From: Kribbella antiqua
GTDB taxonomy: Bacteria; Actinomycetota; Actinomycetes; Propionibacteriales; Kribbellaceae
NCBI RefSeq assembly: GCF_004345665.1
Contig: NZ_SLWR01000009.1
Span: 186,001 to 250,000, forward strand
Direction of reading: 5' to 3'
DNA: 64,000 bases
Part shown: positions 24,337 through 32,230 of the stretch, piece after piece
How positions within the stretch are numbered: the stretch's first letter is position 1
Layout: each line of letters begins with the position of its first letter
Notes under the pieces: model-generated
What the model was told of the DNA's origin: nothing
Database searches by the model: none
The model's input: only the letters and a program-made list of their open reading frames with translations
Program-made: the position numbers and the translations under genes

Positions 24337-24723
24337 TCAGCCCAACAGGGACAGGCAGAACTCGTTGCCCTCGGGATCGGTCAGGACGATGTTGTCCGTG
24401 TACCGGGCTTGCACGGTCGCGCCGAGAGCGGTCAGGCGCTGGATCTCCGGCTCCGGGTCCGCAGCCAGCAGGTCCAGGTGCACGCGGTTCTTCCCGTTCT
24501 TGGGCTCTGGCACGCGCTGGAACCACAGACGAGGTCCGCCGTCTGCCGGCTCGACGAGCACTGTCGGGTCGTCTTCGGTACTGGTGATCCCCAGGGAGCG
24601 TAGACGTGCGAGTTCTGCGTCGTCGTAGGGTGCGACGGCGTAGCCGTCTAGAGCCGCGGCCCAGAAGCGGGCCGTGGCGGCGGGGTGATGGCAGTCGAAG
24701 ACGATGTCATGGAGTCGCGCCAT
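24337..24723 (-). CDS. VOC superfamily (glyoxalase-like) protein
   Basis: This 128-aa member of the Glyoxalase_6 type has LHDIVFDCHHPAATARFWAAAL at the N-terminus, PRLWFQRVPEPKNGKNRVHLDL in the middle and NIVLTDPEGNEFCL at the end. This gives the two beta-alpha-beta modules with His/Glu metal positions. Function is unknown; roles range from lyases to antibiotic binding. ATG 24723 matches family starts, with GAGCGA in front; a longer form from 24759 is possible. Confidence 0.8.
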   Translation of the reverse strand: MARLHDIVFDCHHPAATARFWAAALDGYAVAPYDDAELARLRSLGITSTEDDPTVLVEPADGGPRLWFQRVPEPKNGKNRVHLDLLAADPEPEIQRLTALGATVQARYTDNIVLTDPEGNEFCLSLLG

Positions 24724-24874
24724 TCGCTCATGATCTGCGCCCCTGACGAGCGATGTCACGCAGATTTCAGAGCTGATGACTCGGTGACTCGGCCCTGGGG
24801 ATTCCGCGAGTCGCGATGAGTTCTGCGGCGTCTGACCGTCGTACTGTCGAAACCGTGACCGAGGAGGGCTTCTG

Positions 24875-25438
24875 ATGCGCAGCGTGACGTATTCGATGAG
24901 TGTGTCACTTGATGGCTACATCGTCGGGCCGGACGGCGGCTTTGACTGGACGGTGCCCGACGAGGAGGTCTTTCGGTTCTGGATCGACGAGATTCGAGAG
25001 GTCGGCGTACATCTGCTGGGGCGACGGCTGTACGAGACGATGCTGTACTGGGAGACCGCCGACCAGGATCCGTCGCTCGGCGACGCAGAGCTCGAGTGGA
25101 CCGCGCTGTGGAAGCCGCTCCCAAAGGTGGTGTTCTCCACCACTCTGTCAGCGGTCGAGGGCAATGCCCGGTTGGCTTCCGGCGGCGTGGCGGAGGAGAT
25201 CGAGCGGTTGCGAGCCGAGCCCGGGGAGGGCGACATCGCGATCGGCGGTGCGACTCTCGCCGCCGAGGCGGCCGCGTTCGGTCTGATCGACGAGTACCGG
25301 GCCATGGTCTACCCGGTGCTGGTTGGCGGTGGCATTCCGTTCTTCCCTCAAGGCGAACGCCGGGTGGATCTCGAACTCGTCGAGACTCGCAGCTTCGGCG
25401 CAAGAGTCGTCTATCTGCGCCACCGCGTGGCGCGTTAG
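24875..25438 (+). CDS. Dihydrofolate reductase-like (RibD C-terminal) family protein
   Basis: The 187-aa protein shows YSMSVSLDGYIVGPDGGFDW at the N-terminus, GVHLLGRRLYETMLYWE, LPKVVFSTTLSAVEGNARLA, the NADPH-binding IAIGGATLAAEAAAFGLIDEY, and YPVLVGGGIPFFP. It is an NADPH-dependent reductase of unknown substrate. A strong ribosome site GAGGAGGG is placed 7 nt before ATG. A broken paralogue lies at 26277-26824. Confidence 0.85.
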   Translation: MRSVTYSMSVSLDGYIVGPDGGFDWTVPDEEVFRFWIDEIREVGVHLLGRRLYETMLYWETADQDPSLGDAELEWTALWKPLPKVVFSTTLSAVEGNARLASGGVAEEIERLRAEPGEGDIAIGGATLAAEAAAFGLIDEYRAMVYPVLVGGGIPFFPQGERRVDLELVETRSFGARVVYLRHRVAR

Positions 25439-25480
25439 CTCGTGATTGCACCGGGCGGAGAAGGCTGACAGGGTGAACAG

Positions 25481-26239
25481 ATGTTGAATCAGGTGGCCGA
25501 CGGGGTTTGGGTCCGGCAGAGCGAGTGGGTCTGGAGCAATGCCATCGTGGTGCGCGGGGAGGGTGGGTTGATCCTGGTCGATCCCGGCATCGACGGCTCC
25601 GATCTGAACCAGCTCGCCGATGACGTGGACCGCCTCGGCATTCCGGTGATCGCCGGGTTCTCCACCCATCCCCACTGGGACCACCTGCTCTGGCATTCCC
25701 GGTACGGCGACGTACCGCGCTACGCCACCCCCGGCTGCGCCCAGACTGCCAGCGAAGCCCGAGAGCGGGCGCAGACGGTGGCGGCGGAGAGCGCGTCGGG
25801 AATCCCCCTCGAGCTGATCGGGCTCCTGACCCCCCTGCCCGCGGACGGGGGACCGGTGCCGGGCGAGATCGTCGCGCACGAGGCGCACGCCATCGGACAC
25901 GCCGCGGTTCTCCTTGCGGACCGTGGCGTCCTGCTCGCCGGCGACATGCTCTCCGACGTACTGATCCCGCTCCTCGACCCTCGCCGCCCGGATCAGCTGG
26001 CCGCCTACGAGTCGGCGCTCGACCGGCTGGAGGAGGCCGCCAAGTACGTCGATGTCCTGGTCCCCGGCCACGGCGCCGTTGCCAAGGGCACCGAGGTGGC
26101 GGCCCGCCTCGCTGCCGATCGTGCCTACATCGACGGGTTGCGGCGAGGAACGGAACCGGTCGACGCGCGTCTGGATCAAGACTGGATGTCCGGCCCTCAC
26201 CAGTCGAACCTGCAGCAGGCCCGAAACACATCCGCATGA
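25481..26239 (+). CDS. MBL-fold metallo-hydrolase
   Basis: The 252-aa protein has the metallo-beta-lactamase metal motif HPHWDH (residues about 63-68), a further His in HAIGHAAVLLADRGVLLAGD with the metal-bridging Asp, and VPGHGAV near the end. It could hydrolyse a thioester, lactone or similar; no narrower family is evident. It starts 42 bp after the reductase gene and may be co-transcribed with it. Confidence 0.85.
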   Translation: MLNQVADGVWVRQSEWVWSNAIVVRGEGGLILVDPGIDGSDLNQLADDVDRLGIPVIAGFSTHPHWDHLLWHSRYGDVPRYATPGCAQTASEARERAQTVAAESASGIPLELIGLLTPLPADGGPVPGEIVAHEAHAIGHAAVLLADRGVLLAGDMLSDVLIPLLDPRRPDQLAAYESALDRLEEAAKYVDVLVPGHGAVAKGTEVAARLAADRAYIDGLRRGTEPVDARLDQDWMSGPHQSNLQQARNTSA

Positions 26240-26276
26240 ACTCGGGCGTCATCGCGCTCGTGGTCGAGGACGTCGC

Positions 26277-26824
26277 TCACGAGACGGCGTACCGGAGCAG
26301 CGTGACCCCCGACTCGAACGACCGGGACTCGAGGAGGGAGAGCGCCGGCGGCGTGGTGCCGTGCGCCAGAAGCCCGCGCCCGCGAGCCTGGATCGCCGGG
26401 TAGACAAACAGCCGGAGTTCGTCGGCCAGCCCGGCCGCGAACAGCGCATGGCACAGCTGGATGCTTCCCGTCAGCACCACGTCGCCGTCGACCTCCGCTA
26501 CCAGTCGCCGCGCCTCCTCGACCGGATCTCCGGACAGGACGGTCGAGTGCACCCAACCGGGGTCGTCGAGCGTGGTGGAGACCACATACTTCTGGAGGCG
26601 CTCCAGCGACGCCCCGGCGGGTTCGTCGGTGTGCTGCGGCCAGTAGCAACGGAAGTCCACGAACGTTTGCCGCCCCAAAGCATCGCGGCGCACTCCGAGC
26701 CCTGTCGCGCCATCTCCTCATGGAGGTCGTCGTACCCGGACTCGGGCGACGGCTGGAACCAGTCGTCGAGGAACTCGATACGGCCGTCGACGGTGATGTT
26801 CTGGGTGATCACAAGCCGGCCCAT
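26277..26824 (-). pseudogene. DHFR-like reductase gene broken by a frameshift
   Basis: The 5' part (from ATG 26824) reads MGRLVITQNITVDGRIEFLD and stays in family register to about EMARQGSECAAM. The rest of the domain (DALGRQTFVDFRCYWPQHTD, DGDVVLTGSIQLCHALFAAGL, SFESGVTLLRYAVS) is in another frame, to the stop at 26277. The register change is consistent with loss of one base near 26670-26690. A sequencing error would look the same. If intact, it would be an NADPH-dependent RibD-C-type reductase of about 182 aa. Confidence 0.8.
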
Positions 26825-26965
26825 CGCTCGTGTCTAACAGCCTGAGCAGAAGCGGGCAAGTGGATTCGTCACTGGATCAGCCGTGCGACTGACCCTGGTG
26901 ATGAGTTGTTGCGCCCGTACCCGTCACACCTACAACGGGACACGACGACACGGAAGGATGACTTT

Positions 26966-27979
26966 ATGAGTGCGGACACTTGGCTGAAGGAGCTGAGCGT
27001 GAACGGACTGGGCGGAAGCGGTCTGGGCGAGGTCGACGAGCCGGCGTTCTCGGGGCTGGCGGAGCGGCACCGGCGAGAACTGCACGTGCACTGCTACCGG
27101 ATGCTCGGGTCGTTCCAGGACGCCGAGGACACCGTGCAGGAGACGTTCCTCCGCGCCTGGCGGCGGCGGGAGACCTTCGAGGGGCGGTCGACATTTCGGG
27201 CCTGGCTGTACCGAATCGCCACCAACGCCTGCCTGGACCTGCTCGCTCAGCGCCGCCCGGAGGCCGCGACCGGCGGCGAGGTGCTGTGGCTGCAGCCCTA
27301 CCCGGACCGGCTGCTCGACGAACTGCCCGCGAACGACGCGGACGAGCCGGAGACCGTCGCTGTCGCCCGGGAGACGATCGAGCTGGCGTACCTGGTCGCA
27401 GTCCAGCACCTCGCGCCGCGCCCGCGGGCCGTACTGATCCTGCGCGACGTACTCGGCTGGCCTGCGAAGGACGTCGCGGAGCTCCTCGGGGACTCCGTCA
27501 ACTCCGTGAACAGCGCACTGCAGCGGGCCCGCGCCGGCCTGCGCGAGCACCTGCCCGCCGAGCGGCAGGACTGGACCGGCGGCGAGGAGGATGCCGGGAC
27601 GCGTGAGCTGGTACGGCGCTACACCGACGCCAGCGTGGCTACGGATATCGACCGGCTCGCCGCGATGGTGCGGGACGACGTCCGCTGCTCGATGCCGCCA
27701 ACGCCGGGCCTGTACGTCGGCCGCGACACGGTGGTGAACTACTGGGTCGAGAGCGGCTTCGAGGGCATGAAGGGCCTGCGCGCCATCCTCACCTCCGTGA
27801 ACCGGCAGCCCGCCGTCGCCTACTACCAGTGGCGGAAGCAGGAGGGCGCATACCTGCCGCTGACGATCGACGTCCTGCGCATCACCGGCGGGGCGATCAC
27901 CGAGATCGTCACATTCCACAACGACCAGTTCCCGCGGCTCGCGCTGCCGGAGCGCCTGCCGGCGGACGGCACGGAGTAG
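26966..27979 (+). CDS. ECF sigma factor with C-terminal SnoaL-like domain
   Basis: The 337-aa protein shows sigma-2 (HCYRMLGSFQDAEDTVQETF, STFRAWLYRIATNACLDLLA) at about residues 30-100 and sigma-4 (APRPRAVLILRDVLGWPAKD, GDSVNSVNSALQRARAGLRE) at about 145-205. A SnoaL_2-like domain (about 220-330) follows, as in the SigG/TIGR02960 group, where this domain modulates activity in place of an anti-sigma factor. ATG 26966 has GGAAGG at 8 nt. The downstream YCII gene is the usual companion of such sigma factors. Confidence 0.9.
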   Translation: MSADTWLKELSVNGLGGSGLGEVDEPAFSGLAERHRRELHVHCYRMLGSFQDAEDTVQETFLRAWRRRETFEGRSTFRAWLYRIATNACLDLLAQRRPEAATGGEVLWLQPYPDRLLDELPANDADEPETVAVARETIELAYLVAVQHLAPRPRAVLILRDVLGWPAKDVAELLGDSVNSVNSALQRARAGLREHLPAERQDWTGGEEDAGTRELVRRYTDASVATDIDRLAAMVRDDVRCSMPPTPGLYVGRDTVVNYWVESGFEGMKGLRAILTSVNRQPAVAYYQWRKQEGAYLPLTIDVLRITGGAITEIVTFHNDQFPRLALPERLPADGTE

Positions 27980-28101
27980 TCCCGCGCCCATGCCCCTGCG
28001 AAATCCCGGCCGTGCCACGGCGCAGCGTCATGCCCAGAGCCAGGACCGTCACGTGCCAGTCAACACACCCCGAACGCCAGTACCGAACGATGAGGAACGG
28101 C

Positions 28102-28290
28102 ATGAACAGCATGAAAGACAGCGGGATCGTCGCAGGCCTGGCATCGGGCCAGACCAGCCACACCCACCGACTCCGCGGGCTCGTCGTTGCCGGCTTGACT
28201 GCCGCGCTCGCAGCGATGGTGGCCACCACCCTCGCCGCTGCGCTTGCCCGTTTTGTCGGATTCGGGGTGGGGTGTTCGTTGCAGGGGTGA
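28102..28290 (+). CDS. Truncated small membrane protein (DUF6069-like) between ECF and YCII genes
   Basis: ATG 28102 has GAGGAA at 5 nt. The 62-aa product has one membrane segment (LRGLVVAGLTAALAAMVATT, continuing LAAALARFVGF) and then a short unrelated tail ending GVGCSLQG. The start resembles four-helix DUF6069 proteins often found beside such sigma factors, so the gene is probably a 3'-truncated or frameshifted remnant. That reading is from memory of the family and uncertain. Confidence 0.4.
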   Translation: MNSMKDSGIVAGLASGQTSHTHRLRGLVVAGLTAALAAMVATTLAAALARFVGFGVGCSLQG

Positions 28291-28331
28291 GAGGCGGCCG
28301 GAGGATGGTCGCCGGGACAAGGAGTGATGGG

Positions 28332-28688
28332 ATGCCGAAGTACCTGATCTCGTTCGAGAAGGGCGCGATGGACCACATCGCCGAGGAGGACTGGCCCGAG
28401 GTGGGCAAGGCCGCGCACGCGGTGTGCCAGGAGGCCAAGGACGCCGGCGTGTTCGTCTTCGCCGGCGGACTGAGCTACGACGACGGCGACGTGGAGCACG
28501 CCGTGGTGGCCACCGACGGGATGGTCACCGACGGCCCGTACCCGGAGAGCAAAGAGCTCATCGGTGGCTTCATGATCGTCGACGTACCCACCCGGGAGGA
28601 GGCCCTCAAGTGGGCCGCCAAGAACGCGGCCGCCTGCCGCTGCGCCCAAGACATCCGCAAGTTCATGTACGACCCAGAGATGGACTGA
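28332..28688 (+). CDS. YCII-related (DGPF-type) domain protein
   Basis: The 118-aa protein has the family's DGPYPESKELIGGFMIVDV near residues 72-90 and a start MPKYLISFEKGAMDHIAEED. YCII/DGPF proteins are dimeric ferredoxin-like folds regularly encoded next to SnoaL-type ECF sigma factors; the biochemical role is unsettled. AAGGAG sits 7 nt before the ATG. Confidence 0.85.
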   Translation: MPKYLISFEKGAMDHIAEEDWPEVGKAAHAVCQEAKDAGVFVFAGGLSYDDGDVEHAVVATDGMVTDGPYPESKELIGGFMIVDVPTREEALKWAAKNAAACRCAQDIRKFMYDPEMD

Positions 28689-28708
28689 GACCAACCATCA
28701 CTTGTGGC

Positions 28709-29647
28709 TTAGCTCAGGGTGTCCATCAGGTTGGTGATGTAGGCATCTAGCCGTTGCTCGACGGCTTGTGTTGTGAGGTCTGTTCTGCCTGCCTCCCGCC
28801 ATGGCTGCGAGACCAGTTGGAGTTCTTCGGAGAACGCCAGCGCGTCTCGCACCAGCCAATACAGCCGCTCGCTGGCGACCGCGGCGAGCACCCCGCCGGC
28901 CTCCTCGTACGCCTGAGCGAACCGCAGGCCCCACGCCGGCCCGTGCAGTAGCGCGAGATTCGCGGAGCAGTGCGCCACGTCGAGATCCGTCGGGCCCCAG
29001 GAGGTTGCAGCCCAGTCGACGACGCCGGTGATCCGGGCACCTAGCGCGTCGAAGAGCACGTTGCCGGGTTGGAAGTCGCGGTGCAGGAATCGTCCCTCGT
29101 ACGACGGCGCGGGCTTGCGGATCACGTCGATTGCCGCGGCCCACGCCGCCGCGTCGGCGCCCTTCGGAGTCACGACGGTGTCGGCGGTCGTCAGCGTCAC
29201 ATAGTCCCGGGGCCGCTCGGTGGGTCGTAGCGCGTGGATCGCCACAAGTTGGCGGGCCAGCAGAGGTACGCGCGTCTCCAACCCGTAATCGTCGAGGATC
29301 GTCCGACCCGCCAGATGAGTCATCAGGAGCGATGGATACTCGCAATGCGCGGCTGTCGGATCCACCGCGACCAGTTCAGGAGCCGGTACCTCGGTTCCTG
29401 TGAGCAGGTTTAGCGTGTCAGCCTCCCCGTTCAGCCAGTCCTCGGCGTGCTCCACGTTGACGACGGTCCGCAGTACCAGGTCACGGGTGCCTCCGTCCCG
29501 CGTGCCGATGGTCAGCCTCCGCATTTCGGCAGTGACGCCGCCGTGCAGCGCCTCGGTGCTGACGATCCGTTCGCCGGCCTCCAGGTACCGGCTCACCCAA
29601 GCCTGCGTCAGCGGTCGGACAGCCGCCGCCTCATCGTGGTTGGTCAC
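28709..29647 (-). CDS. Aminoglycoside phosphotransferase-like (APH) kinase
   Basis: The 312-aa protein shows the catalytic loop FLHRDFQPGNVLFDAL and the metal-binding motif GVVDWAATSWGP of the APH/choline-kinase fold. The N-lobe carries LVLRTVV and a VxxxEADTL helix. It phosphorylates a small hydroxylated molecule (aminoglycoside, macrolide, sugar or choline); the substrate is not evident. The start is GTG 29647. It is convergent with the YCII gene. Confidence 0.82.
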   Translation of the reverse strand: MTNHDEAAAVRPLTQAWVSRYLEAGERIVSTEALHGGVTAEMRRLTIGTRDGGTRDLVLRTVVNVEHAEDWLNGEADTLNLLTGTEVPAPELVAVDPTAAHCEYPSLLMTHLAGRTILDDYGLETRVPLLARQLVAIHALRPTERPRDYVTLTTADTVVTPKGADAAAWAAAIDVIRKPAPSYEGRFLHRDFQPGNVLFDALGARITGVVDWAATSWGPTDLDVAHCSANLALLHGPAWGLRFAQAYEEAGGVLAAVASERLYWLVRDALAFSEELQLVSQPWREAGRTDLTTQAVEQRLDAYITNLMDTLS

Positions 29648-29691
29648 CGTGCCACTTCATCATCCATACGACGGCACGTACGACTGTTTTA

Positions 29692-29979
29692 TTGTCGACA
29701 ATCGCCGTACAGGGAGAGCCGGTCGATTTCGGTCCGGATGGCGAGGAGGTTGCCCTCGGCTACATGTTCCTGCCGGAGGCGTGGGGACGCGGGTACGCCG
29801 CCGAGGCGTGCGCGGCGGCACACGACTGGTTCGCGAGCGTGCTTCCCGGCGTGCATGTGGTGCTCTAAACCCAGACCGCCAACGAAGGCTCGATGCGCGT
29901 CGCGGCGAAGCTGGGGTTCACCGAGGTAGACCGTTTCGAGAAGTACGGCGCCGAGCAGTGGTACGGCGTGTGGTCCTAG
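29692..29979 (+). pseudogene. GNAT acetyltransferase remnant with an in-frame stop
   Basis: In one frame the sequence reads GEEVALGYMFLPEAWGRGYA (the acetyl-CoA loop), then HDWFASVLPGVHVVL, a TAA stop at 29866-29868, and then TQTANEGSMRVAAKLGFTEV to TAG 29977. The N-terminal half of the fold is missing and there is no ribosome site. The stop sits where relatives have a Cys or another residue before TQTAN. It is decayed, not expressed as an enzyme. Confidence 0.8.
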
Positions 29980-30078
29980 GGCAGCGGGCGGTGGAAAACC
30001 AGGTGCGCTGTCGCCGGGGTGTGGAGTTGGATCGGCCCTCGTGAGCTACCAACAACCGGACGGGCACGGTTACCGCCG

Positions 30079-30723
30079 ATGATGAGTTATCCGCTCCTCG
30101 ACGTCCGTGTCAGTACGCCCACGCTGGAGTTGCGCGCCGCCACCGACGACCTGATGGACCAGCTCGCCGAGGTGGTGCGTGCCGGCAAGACGCACGCCGA
30201 CCCCGCGCCGTACGACGATCCGATGTCGTTCTACGAGCCAGATCCTGACCTGCGAGTTGCTAAGTGGCTGCGTGCGATATGGCGCGGCAGAGGCAAGGTC
30301 GAGCCCGACTGGTGGCGGCTCTACTTCGTCGTCGTGGTGAATGGTCAGCCGGTCGGAATGCAGGACCTCATCGGGGTCAACTTCGCCACCTTCGGCACAG
30401 TCACGAGCTTCTCCTGGCTGGCAACCGATCAGCGCGGCCGCGGGCTAGGACATGAGATGCGGGCAGCGATCCTGCACCTCGCGTTCGACGGGCTCGGAGC
30501 GAAGGAAGCAGGCAGCGACGCCTTCGTCGACAACCACGGCTCCAACGCAATCTCCCGCAACCTCGGCTACGAGCCCAACGGTTCGGACTGGGCAACCCGG
30601 CAAGGCGAACCCGCCCTGCTGAACCGCTGGCGCCTCACCAGAGCCAACTGGCAACAGCGCCGCAGAAACAACATCCACCTCCACAACATCGACGCCTGCC
30701 GAACGTACTTGCCATTGTCCTGA
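30079..30723 (+). CDS. GNAT family N-acetyltransferase
   Basis: The 214-aa protein has a GNAT core: VGMQDLIGVNFATFGTVTSF, the acetyl-CoA loop ATDQRGRGLGHEMRAAILHL and DNHGSNAISRNLGYEPNG. The C-terminus is basic (RANWQQRRRNNIHLHNIDAC). ATG 30079 or 30082 is the start. It resembles the RimJ/RimL-like group that acetylates protein N-termini or small amines; the substrate is unknown. Confidence 0.82.
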   Translation: MMSYPLLDVRVSTPTLELRAATDDLMDQLAEVVRAGKTHADPAPYDDPMSFYEPDPDLRVAKWLRAIWRGRGKVEPDWWRLYFVVVVNGQPVGMQDLIGVNFATFGTVTSFSWLATDQRGRGLGHEMRAAILHLAFDGLGAKEAGSDAFVDNHGSNAISRNLGYEPNGSDWATRQGEPALLNRWRLTRANWQQRRRNNIHLHNIDACRTYLPLS

Positions 30724-30752
30724 CGCACATCAGAACGTCCGCGCGTTGCCGC

Positions 30753-31229
30753 TCAGAGGCGACGGCTGAGCCGCACGTCTTCGTCCTCGTACCCCAACTT
30801 CTCGTAGAAGCCGCGCGCAATTGTGTTTGCCGCACCCGTCTCCAGGCTCAGCCGCGCCAGTCCACGCGCCCGCCCCCAATCCTCGGCAGCAGCCATCAGC
30901 GCCGTTCCCACACCATGACGAGAGTGCCCCGAGGCGACAATGAGTTCCCCTACATAGGCGTCAACCTCACCACTGAAGTGGCGCCTCGTGGCGACTGTCA
31001 CCGCTCCGACGACGCGACCACCTACCTCGCCGACGAACACGGCGCGGTCGGCGGTGTTCGCGCGTTCGAGAGAGTCGCCGACCCACTCGGTGACGGCACG
31101 CAGTACGGCGCTCCCATCACGCCACGGAGCCACTCCCTCGGTCAGTCTTGGGGCAAGCGCCATGACCGCCTCGCGATCCTGCTCGGTGAAGGTGCGGATC
31201 TGCGGTCGAGCTTCGTCCTCGGCGTCCAT
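30753..31229 (-). CDS. GNAT family N-acetyltransferase
   Basis: The 158-aa protein is of the single-domain GNAT type: GEVGGRVVGAVTVATRRHFS, VASGHSRHGVGTALMAAAED (acetyl-CoA loop with SRHGVG) and LETGAANTIARGFYEKLGYE. It is convergent with the preceding acetyltransferase and divergent from the MazG-like gene. Substrate unknown. Confidence 0.85.
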   Translation of the reverse strand: MDAEDEARPQIRTFTEQDREAVMALAPRLTEGVAPWRDGSAVLRAVTEWVGDSLERANTADRAVFVGEVGGRVVGAVTVATRRHFSGEVDAYVGELIVASGHSRHGVGTALMAAAEDWGRARGLARLSLETGAANTIARGFYEKLGYEDEDVRLSRRL

Positions 31230-31328
31230 GCCTCACACCCTGACACGGCTTCACTGAATGAGACCGGCCATCCGCATGCCCGCGATGATCGATGACTCCT
31301 GGACCAGGACGGCGTGGGAAGGTGAGGC

Positions 31329-31676
31329 ATGGAGCTGGAGGATGTCGTGCGGCGGGCGCGTGAGGTTCGATCGCGCTACGCGTTGCTGGAGGTCGCCCGG
31401 TACGGTCGGGAGTGGTCGACCGCTGATCTCATGAACGGTTTCATGGGTGACGTCGGAGACTTGGCCAAACTTGTCGCGGTGCATTCAGGTGTCAGGGAAG
31501 GGCCGGCCGATCTGAAAGGCGCCCTTGAGCACGAGCTTGCGGACTGTCTGTGGAGCCTGCTGGTTCTGGCCGATGCCGTGGACGTGGATATCGTCTCCGC
31601 GTTTGTGAACACCATGCGATCGATCGATACGTACCTTGACGAGCAACTCAGCGAGACGCCGGTACATAAAGGTTAG
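31329..31676 (+). CDS. MazG-like nucleotide pyrophosphohydrolase
   Basis: This 115-aa four-helix all-alpha NTP pyrophosphatase type shows DLMNGFMGDVGDLAKLVAVH in helix 2 and LEHELADCLWSLLVLADAVD in helix 3. The usual first metal motif ExxE is here DVGD; the second, ExxxD, is present as ELADC. The family degrades non-canonical or damaged nucleotides. It starts 10 bp before the next GNAT gene ends its gap, so the two may be co-transcribed. Confidence 0.75.
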   Translation: MELEDVVRRAREVRSRYALLEVARYGREWSTADLMNGFMGDVGDLAKLVAVHSGVREGPADLKGALEHELADCLWSLLVLADAVDVDIVSAFVNTMRSIDTYLDEQLSETPVHKG

Positions 31677-31685
31677 GGTTGGTGG

Positions 31686-32219
31686 GTGGTGAGGTTTGGG
31701 GAGTTTCCGGGGGAGTTGGGGACGGAGCGATTGTGGTTGCGGCGGTGGGTGCCGGCGGATGCCGAGGTGTATCGGGGGTTGTGGGCTGAGCGGGATCCGC
31801 GGGCGATGCGGCGGATCGGGGCGGATGGGCGGCCTACGGTTGAGGAGATCCGTGGGTGGCTGACGGAGAATCCATTGACGGCCGCGCCGGGGCTGGGACT
31901 GTTGCCGATCGTACGGCGGAGTGAAGGCGACGTGATCGGGTACTGCGGACTGACGGTCGGCCAGGCGACCTTCGAGGAGCCGGAGATCGCCTACGAGCTC
32001 GCCCGCAGGGTGCACGGGCAGGGCTATGCGACCGAGGCCGCCCGAGCTGTGGTCGAGGCTGCGGCGGCGACCGGGCGCAGCAGGCTGTGGGCGACCGTGC
32101 GGGAGTGGAACACGCCGTCGTTCCGCGTGCTCGAGAAGCTCGGCTTCTACCGCAGCGATCGCATCACGGAGGATCCCGAACGCGGCAACTCCATCTGGAT
32201 GACGTGCGAGCTGCGGTAG
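31686..32219 (+). CDS. GNAT family acetyltransferase (RimJ/RimL type)
   Basis: The 177-aa protein begins with the RimJ/L-style opening ELGTERLWLRRWVPADAEVY. It then shows GDVIGYCGLTVGQ, the acetyl-CoA loop RRVHGQGYATEAARAVVEAA and WNTPSFRVLEKLGFYRSDR. Tandem GTGs (31686, 31689) are the start candidates, in a G-rich context. It probably acetylates protein N-terminal amines or an antibiotic; undecided. Confidence 0.85.
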   Translation: MVRFGEFPGELGTERLWLRRWVPADAEVYRGLWAERDPRAMRRIGADGRPTVEEIRGWLTENPLTAAPGLGLLPIVRRSEGDVIGYCGLTVGQATFEEPEIAYELARRVHGQGYATEAARAVVEAAAATGRSRLWATVREWNTPSFRVLEKLGFYRSDRITEDPERGNSIWMTCELR

Positions 32220-32230
32220 AAGCCAACACC

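Noticed and set aside
31686-31780. G-quadruplex at the start of a GNAT gene
   Set aside because: The G runs are explained by Gly/Trp/Arg codons and are irregular; weaker than the 23768-23812 motif.
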